From positions 1-64,000 of the forward strand of contig JAGYJY010000016.1 in NCBI GenBank assembly GCA_018401745.1: a stretch of 64,000 nt of DNA, in the 5' to 3' direction. This document shows, in pieces, positions 1 through 9,181 of this stretch; the first letter of the stretch is position 1, and the number at the start of each line of letters is the position of its first letter. The position numbers and the translations under genes are program-made. The notes under the pieces were generated by a model. It ran no database searches and had not been told where the DNA came from. It worked only from the letters and a program-made list of their open reading frames with translations. The DNA comes from Pirellulales bacterium. GTDB taxonomy: Bacteria > Planctomycetota > Planctomycetia > Pirellulales > UBA1268.

Positions 1-1
1 C

Positions 2-938
2 TTACCCAGCCATGGCTCCGCTGCGATCCTCGGCCAGCAGGGCCTTCGCCGCGGCGGCTATTGCCGGCCGATCCGCAGCAGGCACGCGGTCGAGCAGCGG
101 CAGCAGGGGGCCTGTGCTCGCGATACCCGCGGCCGCCACCGCCTCGTGCAGCACGCAGATCGGGCTGATCGCGTTGCGGAGGTCTTCCAGCGGCTCAAAG
201 ATCGTGCGGATTCGTTCGGCCGCCTGCCAGTCGCCGGCAGCAGCCGCTCGTCGCAGGGCCACCGAGAGCTGCGGGGCCACACAGCCGCAGCCCGTGGTGA
301 AGCCGCCCAGGCCGAAGTCGCGGAGGTGCACGATCGCCGGCTGCTCGCCAATGCCGCTGATCACCATGGCTGGATCGACCAGGTCGACAAGCTTCCGCAG
401 CGTGGCATCGTCGGCCGGATCGTCGCGAACAATCGCATACTTGATCACCGAGATCAGCCCATCGCGGCAGAGCGCCGCCGCGTCTTCTGGCTCGATGAAG
501 CCCTCATGCTTGATGTAGAGCAGGGCAGGGATCCCGGCCGCCTCGACAAACCTCCGCACGCCCGTGGCCACGCCGCTGCTGGTGGTGATGCCCTGATGCG
601 GCAGCACCATCGCCGTGCCAAAGCGGTGCTGCCGCAGCAGCGCTAGCATGCTCCATCATCAGCCCGTAGGTCGGCCCGACCGCTGGCACCACCTGCGTGG
701 TTGCCGCCGGCAGCCGCTCAAGCATCTCCAAGACCGGCTCATACTCATGCAGCGGCAGGTGGTAGAAGACGGCGTTGCCGCCGTAGAGCAGCAGCTCCAC
801 GCCGCCCGCTTCCAGATGCGCGATGATCGCTGCGTTGGCCGCCTCATCGATCGCTCCGGCCGCATCGCGGGCCAGCGGCGGCACCGCCATCGGCGAACGG
901 GCAAAGGCATCCAGGGCAAGGGGCTGTTGCATGATCAT
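2..938 (-). CDS. DHDPS/NAL-family lyase (2-keto-3-deoxy sugar-acid aldolase or dehydratase type), frameshifted
   Basis: Class I aldolase of the dihydrodipicolinate synthase/N-acetylneuraminate lyase superfamily, cytosolic, expected to act on a 2-keto acid through a Schiff-base lysine. The N-terminal half shows a GGNAVFYHLPLHEYE stretch at the place of the family GTTGEF-LT-E motif. The C-terminal half has LLYIK, then the probable Schiff-base lysine in SVIKYA and a FTTGCGCV loop. The halves lie in different frames. One extra base near 651 (GAG-C-ATG on the coding strand) separates PTYGLMME from LALLRQH; removing it gives about 311 residues, normal for the family. The chosen start (ATG 938) has GAAGG upstream. 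It lies downstream of an IlvD/Edd dehydratase on the same strand, which suggests cleavage or dehydration of a 2-keto-3-deoxy sugar acid. The exact substrate cannot be read from sequence. Confidence 0.85.
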
Positions 939-1027
939 CAGAGAGCCTTCAAAGAAAGGGCAGCCTCGGCGTGTCGCCCACAATACCATCCGCTCGGGTC
1001 ATGCAAACCGTCGCCAGTCGCCGAGCC

Positions 1028-1059
1028 TGTGGGAACCGCTCTCATGGGAACCGCTCTCA
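1028..1059. promoter_or_regulatory. Tandem pair of 15-bp LacI/GalR-like operator elements
   Basis: The 15-mer TGGGAACCGCTCTCA occurs twice head to tail, at 1030-1044 and 1045-1059. It is an imperfect palindrome (TGxGAxC-C-GxTCxCA), the architecture typical of LacI/GalR-family operators. The second copy includes the ilvD-like stop codon, and the pair lies about 90 bases upstream of the aldolase start, so it could control that gene. A third copy lies at 56360-56374. No LacI-family regulator is in the window, so regulator and effector are unknown. Confidence 0.5.
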
Positions 1060-2806
1060 ATAAATCTCGGGCTCGGCTTCGGCCCCGGGGCCGCCGCCGC
1101 GCTCGAGGAAGCGGAAATCGCAGCCCCGGTCGGCCTGGGTGACCTCGTCGTGGTAGAGCCGGGCGTAGCCGCGATCCGACCGACGGGCAGGCGGCTGCCA
1201 GTCGGCCAGACGGCGCGCGATCTCCGATTCGTCCACCAGCAGATCCAGGCGGCGGGCTTCCACGTCGAGCCGGATCAGGTCGCCTGTCTGCACGACCGCC
1301 AGCGGCCCGCCGGCGGCAGCCTCGGGAGCCACATGCAGCGCACAGGTGCCGTAGCTCGTGCCGCTCATGCGGGCATCGCTGATCCGCACCATGTCGCGAA
1401 CGCCCTGCTCGAGCAGCGGCTTGGGAATCGGCAGCATCCCCCACTCCGGCATCCCCGGGCCCCCAAGCGGCCCGGCGTTTCGCAGCACGAGCACATCGTC
1501 GGCGGTGATGCCGCTGGCCGGGTCGTCGATGCGGGCCTTCATGTCGGGATAGGAGTCAAACACCACCGCGCGACCGGTGTGCGAGAGCAGCCGCGGCTCG
1601 GCGGCCGTCGGCTTGATCACACAGCCATGCGGCGCGAGCGACCCACGCAGCACGCAGGTGCCGCCGGTGGGCGAGAGCGGGTTGTCCAGCGGCCGAATCA
1701 CACGGTCGTCGATCACCTCCGCTCCGGCAATGTTTTCTCCCAGCGTGCGGCCGTTGACCGTCAGGCAGTCGAGCGTGAGCAGGTGCGAGATCCGCGTGAG
1801 CACCGCCGGCAGCCCGCCCGCATCGTGCAGGTCTTCCATCAGAAACTCACCAGCCGGCCGCAGGTTGGCCACCACCGGCGTTCGCCGCGAGATCGCATCG
1901 AACTGATCGAGCGAGAGCGTCACCCCCGCCCGGCCCGCGAGGGCCAGGAGGTGCACAATCGCGTTGGTCGACCCAGCGATCGCCATGTCGGTGGTGATCG
2001 CATTCTCAAAGGCAGCCGCCGTGAGAATCCGCGAGGGCCGCAGGTCGCTCCAGGCCATCTCCACGATCCGTCGCCCGCAGCCGCTGGCCATGCGGGCGTG
2101 CGCCGCGTGCACCGCGGGAATCGTCGCGGCCCCAGGCAGCGTCATGCCCAGGCTCTCCGCCACCGCGGCCATCGTGGAGGCGGTGCCCATCGTCATGCAG
2201 GTGCCGGCCGAGCGGGCGATGCCCTCCTCGAGCTGCCGCCAGACGCACGGCTCCAGGCATCCCGCCTGTCGCTGGGCCCAATACTTCCAGACATCGGTGC
2301 CGCTGCCGAGCCGCTGATCGCGATACCTGCCCGGCGAGCATCGGCCCGGCCGGCAGGAAGATCGCCGGCAGATCGGCTGAGATCGCCCCCATCAAGAGCC
2401 CCGGCACCGTTTTGTCGCAGCCGCCCATCAAGACCGCCGCGTCGATCGGATGGCTGCGGAGCACCTCCTCCACCTCCATCGCCAGCAGGTTGCGATAGAA
2501 CATCGCCGTGGGCTTCATAAACATCTCGGAGACCGCGAGCACCGGGATCTCCAGCGGAAAGCCGCCGGCCTGCCACACGCCCCGCTTCACCTGCTCCACC
2601 CGCTCGGGAAAGTGGGTGTGGCACTGCGAGAGATCGCTCCACGAGTTGAGGATCGCGATCACCGGCCGCCCCTCGGCCTCCTCCGCCGCATAGCCCATCT
2701 GCCGCAGCCGGCTGCGATGCCCAAAGCTCCGCAGGTCGTCAGGAGCAAACCACCGCTGCGAACGCAGCTGCGAGGGATCACGGTCAACAGACGTGGGCTC
2801 AGACAT
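1057..2806 (-). CDS. IlvD/Edd-family dehydratase (probable sugar-acid dehydratase), frameshifted
   Basis: Iron-sulfur dehydratase of the IlvD/Edd family, which removes water from dihydroxy or sugar acids to give 2-keto-3-deoxy acids. The cluster-ligand cysteine contexts are visible: SDLSQCHTHFP, LMGGCDKTVP and GTCMTMGTAS. The N-terminal part (MSEPTSVDRD to PAGPMLAG) and the remainder (RYRDQRLGSG onward to EPEIY) are in different frames. One extra base near 2330 in GGGCAGG explains this; after correction the protein is about 582 residues, normal for the family. Neighbours are an aldolase-family gene downstream and a GntP permease divergently upstream. This favours a pentonate/hexonate dehydratase (xylonate, arabinonate or gluconate type) over the branched-chain amino acid enzyme, though IlvD itself cannot be excluded. 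Confidence 0.87.
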
Positions 2807-2962
2807 GGCTCATTCACAGACGGGCTTCAGGGAAACGTGGCGGCTCGCAGACCACGATTGTACGCTCATCAACTTCATGTTCACTGGGTGGGGCTCCGTT
2901 CGCATGGGGCGTGCTCTGCAAAGGCTGGTGCAGCGGCTCTGCACCGGCACAGAGGGGCTGTG

Positions 2963-4313
2963 ATGACACCGCTGGGAATCCTGGCCATCGCGCTGGCGAT
3001 CGTGATCGGCGGTGTGCTTGTCTTTCGGCTGCACCCGTTCTTTGTGCTTGTCGCAGCCGCCTTTGCGGTGGCGCTGTTGATTCCTGATGCAGAGCTGTCG
3101 GCCGGCGAGCTTGTCGCCGAGGGCTTCGGCAAGACCGCCCGAGGCATCGGCATCGTGGTGGCGATGGCCGCGATCCTGGGCAGCTGCCTCTCGGCAGCCG
3201 GCGCCGCCACACAGATTGTGGGAGCGCTGCAGCGGCTGCTCGGCGAACGCCGCACCCCGCTGGCCCTAATGGCCTCGGGCTTTGTGCTCGGCATTCCGAT
3301 GTTTGCCGACAGCGCCTTCTTCCTGCTGCTGCCGCTGGCCCGAGCTGCCTGGCAGCGCACCGGCCGCCACTATCTGTTGTGTGTGATGGCGATCGTCGCC
3401 GGAGCCACCATGAGCCACTCGCTCGTGCCGCCAACCCCAGGCCCGCTGTTTGTCGCCGATGCGTTTGGCGTCGACATGGCCACGATGATCGGCTTCGGCA
3501 GCCTCGTCGGCCTGCTGTCGGCCGTGGTGGGGCTGGCCTATGCCCACTGGGCCGACCGCCGCTGGCCGATCACGCCCCAGGCCGCCGCCACAGCCGATCC
3601 CCCCACGGCTGCCGCTGTAAGCCCCGCACCAACGCCACCGCCGCTGTGGGCGTCGCTTCTGCCGATCGCCGTGCCGGTGGTCTGCGTGAGCCTCGGCTCC
3701 TGGGCCGGCTCCTCGCCTGAGCAGTTTCCGGCGTGGCTGCTGCCGGTGATCGAACTCGCCGGCGAGCGAAACATGGCGATGGTGATTGCCGCCCTGCTCG
3801 CGATGCTTGTGCTGGCTGCCTCGAGCCGGTCTCTGACTTTCGTCCGCTCCACGGTTGCCGCCGGCATTCAGTCCGCCGGCAGCGTGCTTTTGGTGATCGC
3901 GGCAGGCGGCGCTCTCGGCGGGGCGTTGCGGGCAGCAGGCCTGGCAGAAGTCTTTACCGATCTCGCGCCGACCAGTGGCCTGGCCCTCGTGCCGGTGGCC
4001 TGGGCGGTCACGGCCACGATCCGCATCGCCCAAGGCTCGGCGACAGTCGCCATGATCACCACCGCCGGCATCCTCGCGCCGGTCGTGCTTACGGGCGCCG
4101 CCGGCTGCCATCCGGTCTACGTCGCCATCGCCATCGGCTGCGGCTCCAAGATGGGCATGTGGATGAACGACAGCGGCTTCTGGGTGATCGGCACCACCGC
4201 CGGGCTCACCGAGAGCCAAACCCTGAAAACCGCCGCCGCCATGCTCGAGCATCGAAGGCGCGGTCGGCCTGCTCGTCACGCTCGCCCTGGCCGCCGCCTT
4301 TCCGCTTGTCTGA
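2963..4313 (+). CDS. GntP-family gluconate/sugar-acid permease, frameshift near the C-terminus
   Basis: Inner-membrane permease of the GntP family (gluconate:H+ symporter and relatives), with hydrophobic segments throughout starting at MTPLGILAIALAIVIGG. Family-typical stretches include PPTPGP after SHSLV and, near the end, KMGMWMNDSGFWV followed by GLTESQTLKT. The ATG at 2963 has AGAGGGG about six bases upstream. After residue 429 the frame breaks: one extra base at 4250 (GAG-C-ATC) would restore IEGAVGLLVTLALAAAF and a stop at 4311-4313. That gives 449 residues, the usual family length; uncorrected, the frame runs to 4369 with a basic non-membrane tail. It is divergent from the dehydratase and probably imports the sugar acid that dehydratase uses. 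Confidence 0.87.
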
Positions 4314-4356
4314 CGACAGCCGCAAAAGTGCGACGGTCTTTGACAGCCTCCAGAAA

Positions 4357-4376
4357 AACGCTATCGTGATAGCGTT
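4357..4376. promoter_or_regulatory. Palindromic operator of the FitAB-type toxin-antitoxin operon
   Basis: A perfect inverted repeat: arms AACGCTATC (4357-4365) and GATAGCGTT (4368-4376) around a GT spacer, 30 bases before the antitoxin ATG. The GCTATC/GATAGC core resembles the TGCTATCA repeats bound by FitAB in Neisseria. Autoregulation by the antitoxin-toxin complex is inferred from that family. Confidence 0.7.
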
Positions 4377-4405
4377 GACTCGATCCACTGATGTGCTGCA
4401 CGTCC

Positions 4406-4666
4406 ATGGCCCAGATCATCGTCCGCAATCTTGAGGACAGCATTCGCGACAAGCTGCGTGACCGGGCTCAGAGCCATGGTCGGAGCATGGAGGAAGAGGT
4501 CCGCGACATCCTCCGCGTGGCGGTTGCTCTCGGGGCGAGCGAGCCCCGGAGGCTGGGGTCGTGGTGCCGGGAGCAGTTCGCTGGAAACGCGGACTTCGGG
4601 GATGAGGCGTTTGAGCCTGCAGAGCTTGGTGGCGGCATCCCCTCCCCCCCGAGCTTCGGTTCATGA
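4406..4666 (+). CDS. FitA-type ribbon-helix-helix antitoxin
   Basis: Antitoxin of a type II VapBC/FitAB module, 86 residues. Residues 1-40 form an RHH (Arc/MetJ-like) DNA-binding domain with MAQIIVRNLED followed by DKLRDRAQSHGRSMEEEV, typical of FitA-like proteins. The C-terminal part should bind and block the PIN toxin. I chose ATG 4406 rather than the in-frame ATG at 4391 because MAQIIVRN aligns with family N-termini. Its stop overlaps the toxin start by four bases (ATGA), indicating translational coupling. The upstream palindrome at 4357-4376 is a likely autoregulatory site. Confidence 0.88.
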   Translation: MAQIIVRNLEDSIRDKLRDRAQSHGRSMEEEVRDILRVAVALGASEPRRLGSWCREQFAGNADFGDEAFEPAELGGGIPSPPSFGS

Positions 4667-5082
4667 TCGTCCTCGACACGAACATCGTGTCAGCGATGAT
4701 GCGTCCGGACTCTGTACCCGCGGTGCTGACCTGGCTCGACACGCAGCCAACCGAGTCGATCTGGACGACGTCCGTCACACTCTTTGAAATCCGCTTCGGA
4801 CTCGCTGTGCTGCCCCCGGGGAAGCGACGCACGGCCCTCGAGCTCACCTTCGAGCGGATCCTCAAGGAAGGCTTGGAACACCGTGTGCTCGACTTCGATG
4901 CCGCGGCCGCGTTGGTAGCAGCCGATCACATGGCAGATCTCAGGGCTTCAGGCCGCGGCATCGAACTTCGCGACCTGCAGATCGCCGGCATCGTCGCCTC
5001 ACGGCGAGCAACGCTCGTCACCCGCAACACCCGGCACTTTGTCGACGCAGGCATCAACCTGATTGATCCGTGTGGAGCATAG
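4663..5082 (+). CDS. FitB/VapC-type PIN-domain toxin ribonuclease
   Basis: PIN-domain ribonuclease of 139 residues, the usual size for VapC/FitB toxins. Acidic metal-binding positions are visible: Asp in MIVLDTNIVS, Glu in TLFEIRFGL and Asp in IELRDLQIAGI; the later TLVTRNTRHF matches the family C-terminal block. It is predicted to cleave RNA when freed from the antitoxin encoded just upstream. The start codon overlaps the antitoxin stop (ATGA). It ends 39 bases before the convergent permease gene end at 5122. The RNA target cannot be inferred. Confidence 0.9.
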   Translation: MIVLDTNIVSAMMRPDSVPAVLTWLDTQPTESIWTTSVTLFEIRFGLAVLPPGKRRTALELTFERILKEGLEHRVLDFDAAAALVAADHMADLRASGRGIELRDLQIAGIVASRRATLVTRNTRHFVDAGINLIDPCGA

Positions 5083-5121
5083 ACCCGCAGCCGTTCGCGT
5101 GATCATCAACAGCCCGGCCGC

Positions 5122-6483
5122 TCAGCCACGTCGCGACCGCAGCCGGTCGAGCAAGACGGCAGCGAGGATCACCAGGCCGAGCACCACCTTCTGGGTGTAG
5201 CTCTCCACGCCGGTGAGGTTCATGCCGTTTTGGATCACGGCGATGATCAGCGCGCCCACGAGCGTGCCGAGCACCTGCCCCTCGCCGCCGGAGAGCGAGG
5301 TGCCTCCCACCACGACTGCAGCGATCACATACAGCTCATACATCTGGCCGTAGGTGGGCGCGCCGCTTTTGAGCTGCGAGGCCATCACGATGCCGCCGAG
5401 GCCAGCCAGCAGGCCGCAGAGCAGATACACCGCCAGCACCACCCGCTGCACCGGCACACCCGAAAGCCGCGCGGCCTCCGCGTTGCCCCCCACCGCATAC
5501 ACATACCGGCCAAACGTGGTGCGGCTCATCACGATATGGGCAAGGCCATAGAGCACGAGCATCAGCACGACGGCATTGGGAATCCCGCCGAGGTCGGCCC
5601 CTCGCCCCAGCCAGACAAACGCATCGGGCACCTGATTGATCGACTGCCCTGCGGCCAGGATGTAGGCCGAGCCGCTCGCCACGAGCATCATCGCCAGCGT
5701 GGCGATAAACGGCGGTATCCCAAACAGCGTGACCACGCCGCCGGAGAGCAGCCCAGCGACCCCGCAGACAACCACGCCGGCAGCAGCCCCGGCGAGCATG
5801 CCCGCCAGGCCCGCCTCCTGCCCACCGCAGACATCACGAATCATCCTCGCCCCCGCCACGCTCGAGAGCGCGATCAGGCTGCCCACCGAGAGGTCGATGC
5901 CGCCGGTGAGAATCACCAGCGTCATGCCGATCGCCACGATCGCAATCACGGCGATCTGGTTGGCGACGTTGAGCAGATTCGTGGTCTTCAAGAAGTTGGG
6001 CCAGCGGCTCGGCTCCGGCCGCAGCACCCTCGCCTCCGCAAGCGCGGGCAGCCGCTTCCCCAGACCGTCAAACACGCCCCAGGCCCCGGCCGACGACGAA
6101 CAGGCGATCACATCCGCTGCCTGGCCAGCCGCCAGCTCCTCCAGAGCCCCCCGCGCCTCCCGCGGCCCTCCCTGCGACACCGCCACCACCTGCCAGCCAG
6201 CAGCTGCGGCCTGCTCCGCAAGCGATGCCGCAAACGCATCCTCATCGCCGCCGCGGCCGGCGACCACAAGCAGCCGCCCACCCTCAGCCAGCTCCTCCGG
6301 CAGGCTGGCAGCCAGCTGCCTTGCGGCCTCGGCCCCTGCCGGCGTCTGCTCATCGAGCGTGACCACGCTAAAGAACGCGCAGAGCAGCACGAGCACCAGC
6401 AGCATGCCCTGGTCAGCGAGCATCGCCGCAGCCACACCGCGGAAACGATGCACGGGAGTCGCCGAGTCGTTGTTGACGTTCAT
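5122..6483 (-). CDS. RbsC-type sugar ABC transporter permease with an extra domain after TM1
   Basis: Inner-membrane permease of the ribose/xylose/AI-2 type. The core begins near residue 155 with FLKTTNLLNVANQI and contains ILTGGIDLSVGS, the signature of RbsC-like permeases; the later AVGGNAEAARLSGV is the cytoplasmic loop contacting the ATPase. The protein is about 453 residues against roughly 320 for RbsC. The surplus is a segment of about 110 residues between the first membrane helix and the core. That segment has alternating hydrophobic strands (RLLVVAGRGG, WQVVAVSQ, ADVIAC) resembling a small alpha/beta fold. ATG 6483 is chosen; an in-frame GTG lies at 6501. It is the third gene of an RbsB-RbsA-RbsC operon. 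Confidence 0.9.
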   Translation of the reverse strand: MNVNNDSATPVHRFRGVAAAMLADQGMLLVLVLLCAFFSVVTLDEQTPAGAEAARQLAASLPEELAEGGRLLVVAGRGGDEDAFAASLAEQAAAAGWQVVAVSQGGPREARGALEELAAGQAADVIACSSSAGAWGVFDGLGKRLPALAEARVLRPEPSRWPNFLKTTNLLNVANQIAVIAIVAIGMTLVILTGGIDLSVGSLIALSSVAGARMIRDVCGGQEAGLAGMLAGAAAGVVVCGVAGLLSGGVVTLFGIPPFIATLAMMLVASGSAYILAAGQSINQVPDAFVWLGRGADLGGIPNAVVLMLVLYGLAHIVMSRTTFGRYVYAVGGNAEAARLSGVPVQRVVLAVYLLCGLLAGLGGIVMASQLKSGAPTYGQMYELYVIAAVVVGGTSLSGGEGQVLGTLVGALIIAVIQNGMNLTGVESYTQKVVLGLVILAAVLLDRLRSRRG

Positions 6484-6533
6484 TGCAGCATCTCTCGTCA
6501 CAGGATCGTCGTCGCCAGGGCCGCTCGCCCAGC

Positions 6534-8048
6534 TCAGCGGATGGCGAGCGAAAGGATATCGGCTTGGCTCGCCGTGGCCGGGTCGCTGATCTCACCGGTG
6601 ATGCGGCCCTCGTGCATCACGAGAATCCGATCGGCCATGCCGAGCACCTCGGGCAGCTCGCTGCTGACCATCAGCACGGCCTTCCCGCGCGCGGCGAGGT
6701 CGTTCATCAGGCCGTAGATCTCCACCTTGGCCCCCACATCGATGCCCCGGGTGGGCTCATCAAACACCAGCACCTCCGAGGCCGACTGCAGCCACTTGGC
6801 AAGCACCACCTTCTGCTGATTGCCGCCGGAGAGCGTGCCGACGGGCCGGTCGGCGGCATTGGCCCGGATCCGCAGCGACTCGGCATAGCCCGCAAACGCC
6901 CTCCGCTCACGCCCGCGATCGATCCAGCCTCCTCCCGCCCACGAGCCGCGGGCGAAGTGCGCGGCATTGGGCAGGCCGAAGTTGTGCAGCACCGACTGCG
7001 AGAGCACGAGCCCCTGATGCTTGCGGTCTTCGGTGAGCAGGCAGATGCCCGCGGCAATCGCATCCCGCGGCGAGCGGATCGAGAGCCGCCTGCCGTCGAG
7101 CTCGATCGTGCCGGCGTCTGCCCGGTCGGCCCCAAAGATCAGCCGGACTGTCTCAGTGCGGCCCGCCCCCACCAGGCCCGCAAGGGCCACAATCTCGCCA
7201 GCCCGCACCTCAAACGACACATCCCGCACCGCCGTTCCGCGGCACAGCCCTCGCACCACCAGCCGCGGCTGACCGATTGCCCGCTGTCGCTTGGGAAACT
7301 CTTCTTCCAGCGAGCGGCCCACCATCAGCTCGATCAGCTCGCGCCGGGGCATCTCCGCCGCCGTCCGACACGCCACGCTCTGCCCGTCGCGAAGCACCTG
7401 CACCCGATCCGCGATCGCTTCAATCTCATCGAGGCGATGGCTGACGTAGATCACGCCGATCCCCTGCCTGGTGAGGTCGGCGATCACGGCAAAGAGCTTC
7501 TGCACCTCCTGCGGCGTGAGCGTGGCGGTGGGCTCATCCATGACGATGACCTTGGCGTCGACTGCCAAGGCTTTGGCGATCTCAACCGCCTGCTGCTGGG
7601 CGACCGTCAGCCGCCGGCAGGGCACGCCTGGCGGCACCTCCACGCCGGTGCGGGCGAGCAGTTCGACCGCCTGCCGCCGCTCCTCGCCAGCCCGCACAAA
7701 CCCTGCCGTCGCCCGCTCCAGCCCGAGAAAAATATTTTCTTGAGCTGAGAGGGCAGGCACGAGGTTGAACTCCTGGTAGATCACCGCCACGCCCGCCGCC
7801 CGGGCCGCCAGCGGGGAGAGCATCGCCTGCGGCTGGCCGTCGATGCGGATCACCCCCGCATCGGGCCGCACCGCACCACCCAGCACCTTCATCAGTGTGC
7901 TCTTGCCGGCGCCGTTCTCGCCCATCAGGGCCAGCACCTCTCCACGGCCGAGCGTGAGATCGACCCCGTCGAGCGCCTTCACGCCGGGATACTGCTTGGA
8001 GATACCCCGCATCTCAAGAAGCGGCGGGGCGGTGGCGGTGGCTCTCAC
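6534..8048 (-). CDS. RbsA-type sugar ABC transporter ATP-binding protein (duplicated ATPase)
   Basis: Cytoplasmic ATPase of 504 residues with two fused nucleotide-binding domains, as in RbsA/XylG/MglA. The first domain shows Walker A GENGAGKSTLMK near residue 45 and Walker B VIVMDEPTATLT. The second has a degenerate P-loop (LVGAGRTETVR), signature TLSGGNQQKVVLAKWL and Walker B EVLVFDEPTRGIDVG. The degenerate second P-loop is normal for this family. The start appears to be GTG 8048; an in-frame ATG 36 bases further in would still leave the ATPase nearly complete. The gene lies between the binding-protein gene (ending 8064) and the permease gene (starting 6483), so the three should be co-transcribed. 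Confidence 0.94.
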   Translation of the reverse strand: MRATATAPPLLEMRGISKQYPGVKALDGVDLTLGRGEVLALMGENGAGKSTLMKVLGGAVRPDAGVIRIDGQPQAMLSPLAARAAGVAVIYQEFNLVPALSAQENIFLGLERATAGFVRAGEERRQAVELLARTGVEVPPGVPCRRLTVAQQQAVEIAKALAVDAKVIVMDEPTATLTPQEVQKLFAVIADLTRQGIGVIYVSHRLDEIEAIADRVQVLRDGQSVACRTAAEMPRRELIELMVGRSLEEEFPKRQRAIGQPRLVVRGLCRGTAVRDVSFEVRAGEIVALAGLVGAGRTETVRLIFGADRADAGTIELDGRRLSIRSPRDAIAAGICLLTEDRKHQGLVLSQSVLHNFGLPNAAHFARGSWAGGGWIDRGRERRAFAGYAESLRIRANAADRPVGTLSGGNQQKVVLAKWLQSASEVLVFDEPTRGIDVGAKVEIYGLMNDLAARGKAVLMVSSELPEVLGMADRILVMHEGRITGEISDPATASQADILSLAIR

Positions 8049-8063
8049 AGGTCGGTGCCTTGA

Positions 8064-9026
8064 CTACTTGAGGCTCTCGTCGGCCTCGGCCTCGGCCTGG
8101 CGGTAGAGCTCGCAGGGAATCAGCTGCTGCGTGGCCACCTCATCGCCAGCAAAGTACCGCACGATCGAGTCGACCGTCATCGCAGCGATGCGGTCAGGAA
8201 ACTGCACGGGATCGGCGTAGATCTTGCCCTCGAGGATCGCCTGGCGGCCATCGAGCTGGCCGTCGAAGCCCACGATCACCACATCGTCGGCTTTGCCCGC
8301 CTTTTCCAACGCCGCCCGAGCTCCAAGGGCCGAAGGGTCGTTGATCGCAAAGATCCCGGCCAGGTTGGCATGGGCCTGCAGGGCATCTTCGGTGCACTTA
8401 AAGCCCTGATCTTTCTTGCCGTCGCCCGGCAGCTCCGCCACGATCGAGATCACCGCATCGGGGTGGTCGGTGTTGTGCTGCTCAAGCACCTCCTTGAAGC
8501 CCTGCACCCGCAGGATGCACGACTCGGCCTGCTTGAAGTCGAGCACCACCACCTCGCCACCGCCGTCGCCCAGGGCCTCGATCATCGCCTCCGCCGCCAG
8601 CCGGCCGCCGCCGAGGTTGTCGCTGGCGATATGCGAGACGACATCGACGCCCTCAGCCAGGCAGGCGATGTCCGCCGTGAAAACGGGAATGCCCGCGGCA
8701 TTGGCCTCTTCGATCGCCGGGCCGATCGACCGCGAGTCGCAGGGGCAGAGCACGATCGCCGAGCAGCCGGCCACGATGAAGTCCTTCACCTGATTCTGCT
8801 GCTTCGCCACATCAAACTCACCGCTGGTGATCGTGGTCGCATAGCCGTTGGCCGCGGCCTCCGCGGTGATCGTGTCGGCGATTGTCTTGAAGAACGGGTT
8901 GGTCATCGTCAGCACGGAGACACCGATCGTGCCCTTGGAGCCGGCTGCCTGCTTCTCCGCCTCACCGCCGCAGCCCAGCACGCAGGCCGTCAGCATCGCC
9001 ACCGTAGCCAGGATCGTTCCTCGCAT
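8064..9026 (-). CDS. RbsB-type sugar-binding lipoprotein
   Basis: Periplasmic binding protein family 1 component of the sugar importer, 320 residues. The chosen ATG (9026) has AAGGGGAAG six bases upstream and gives a lipoprotein signal MRGTILATVAMLTACVLGC; Cys19 is the likely lipidation site. The mature part begins GTIGVSVLTMTNPFF and shows the Rossmann-like pattern of RbsB, including VAGCSAIVLCPCD and AIEEANAAGIPVFTAD, with FAINDPSALGA near the C-terminal lobe. The ligand is probably a pentose or hexose, but binding residues do not settle which. It is first in the operon; the 155-bp gap to the divergent gene at 9182 should hold the promoters. Confidence 0.92.
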   Translation of the reverse strand: MRGTILATVAMLTACVLGCGGEAEKQAAGSKGTIGVSVLTMTNPFFKTIADTITAEAAANGYATTITSGEFDVAKQQNQVKDFIVAGCSAIVLCPCDSRSIGPAIEEANAAGIPVFTADIACLAEGVDVVSHIASDNLGGGRLAAEAMIEALGDGGGEVVVLDFKQAESCILRVQGFKEVLEQHNTDHPDAVISIVAELPGDGKKDQGFKCTEDALQAHANLAGIFAINDPSALGARAALEKAGKADDVVIVGFDGQLDGRQAILEGKIYADPVQFPDRIAAMTVDSIVRYFAGDEVATQQLIPCELYRQAEAEADESLK

Positions 9027-9181
9027 ATCGTGCTTCCCCTTCATGGTTGCCAAAGCTCTCCCCTGCGTCGCGGCAGACGCGGCCCAGAAACCAGCGACTG
9101 CCGGCATGCCTGATGCACCGCTCGTTTTCGCGTAGAATCCTACCCGAACTGGCCACCGCGAACCGTCTGAGTTTTCCCGCT

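Noticed and set aside
823..2520. A 565-residue frame opposite the dehydratase gene
   Set aside because: No domain or signal; the minus strand carries the IlvD motifs.
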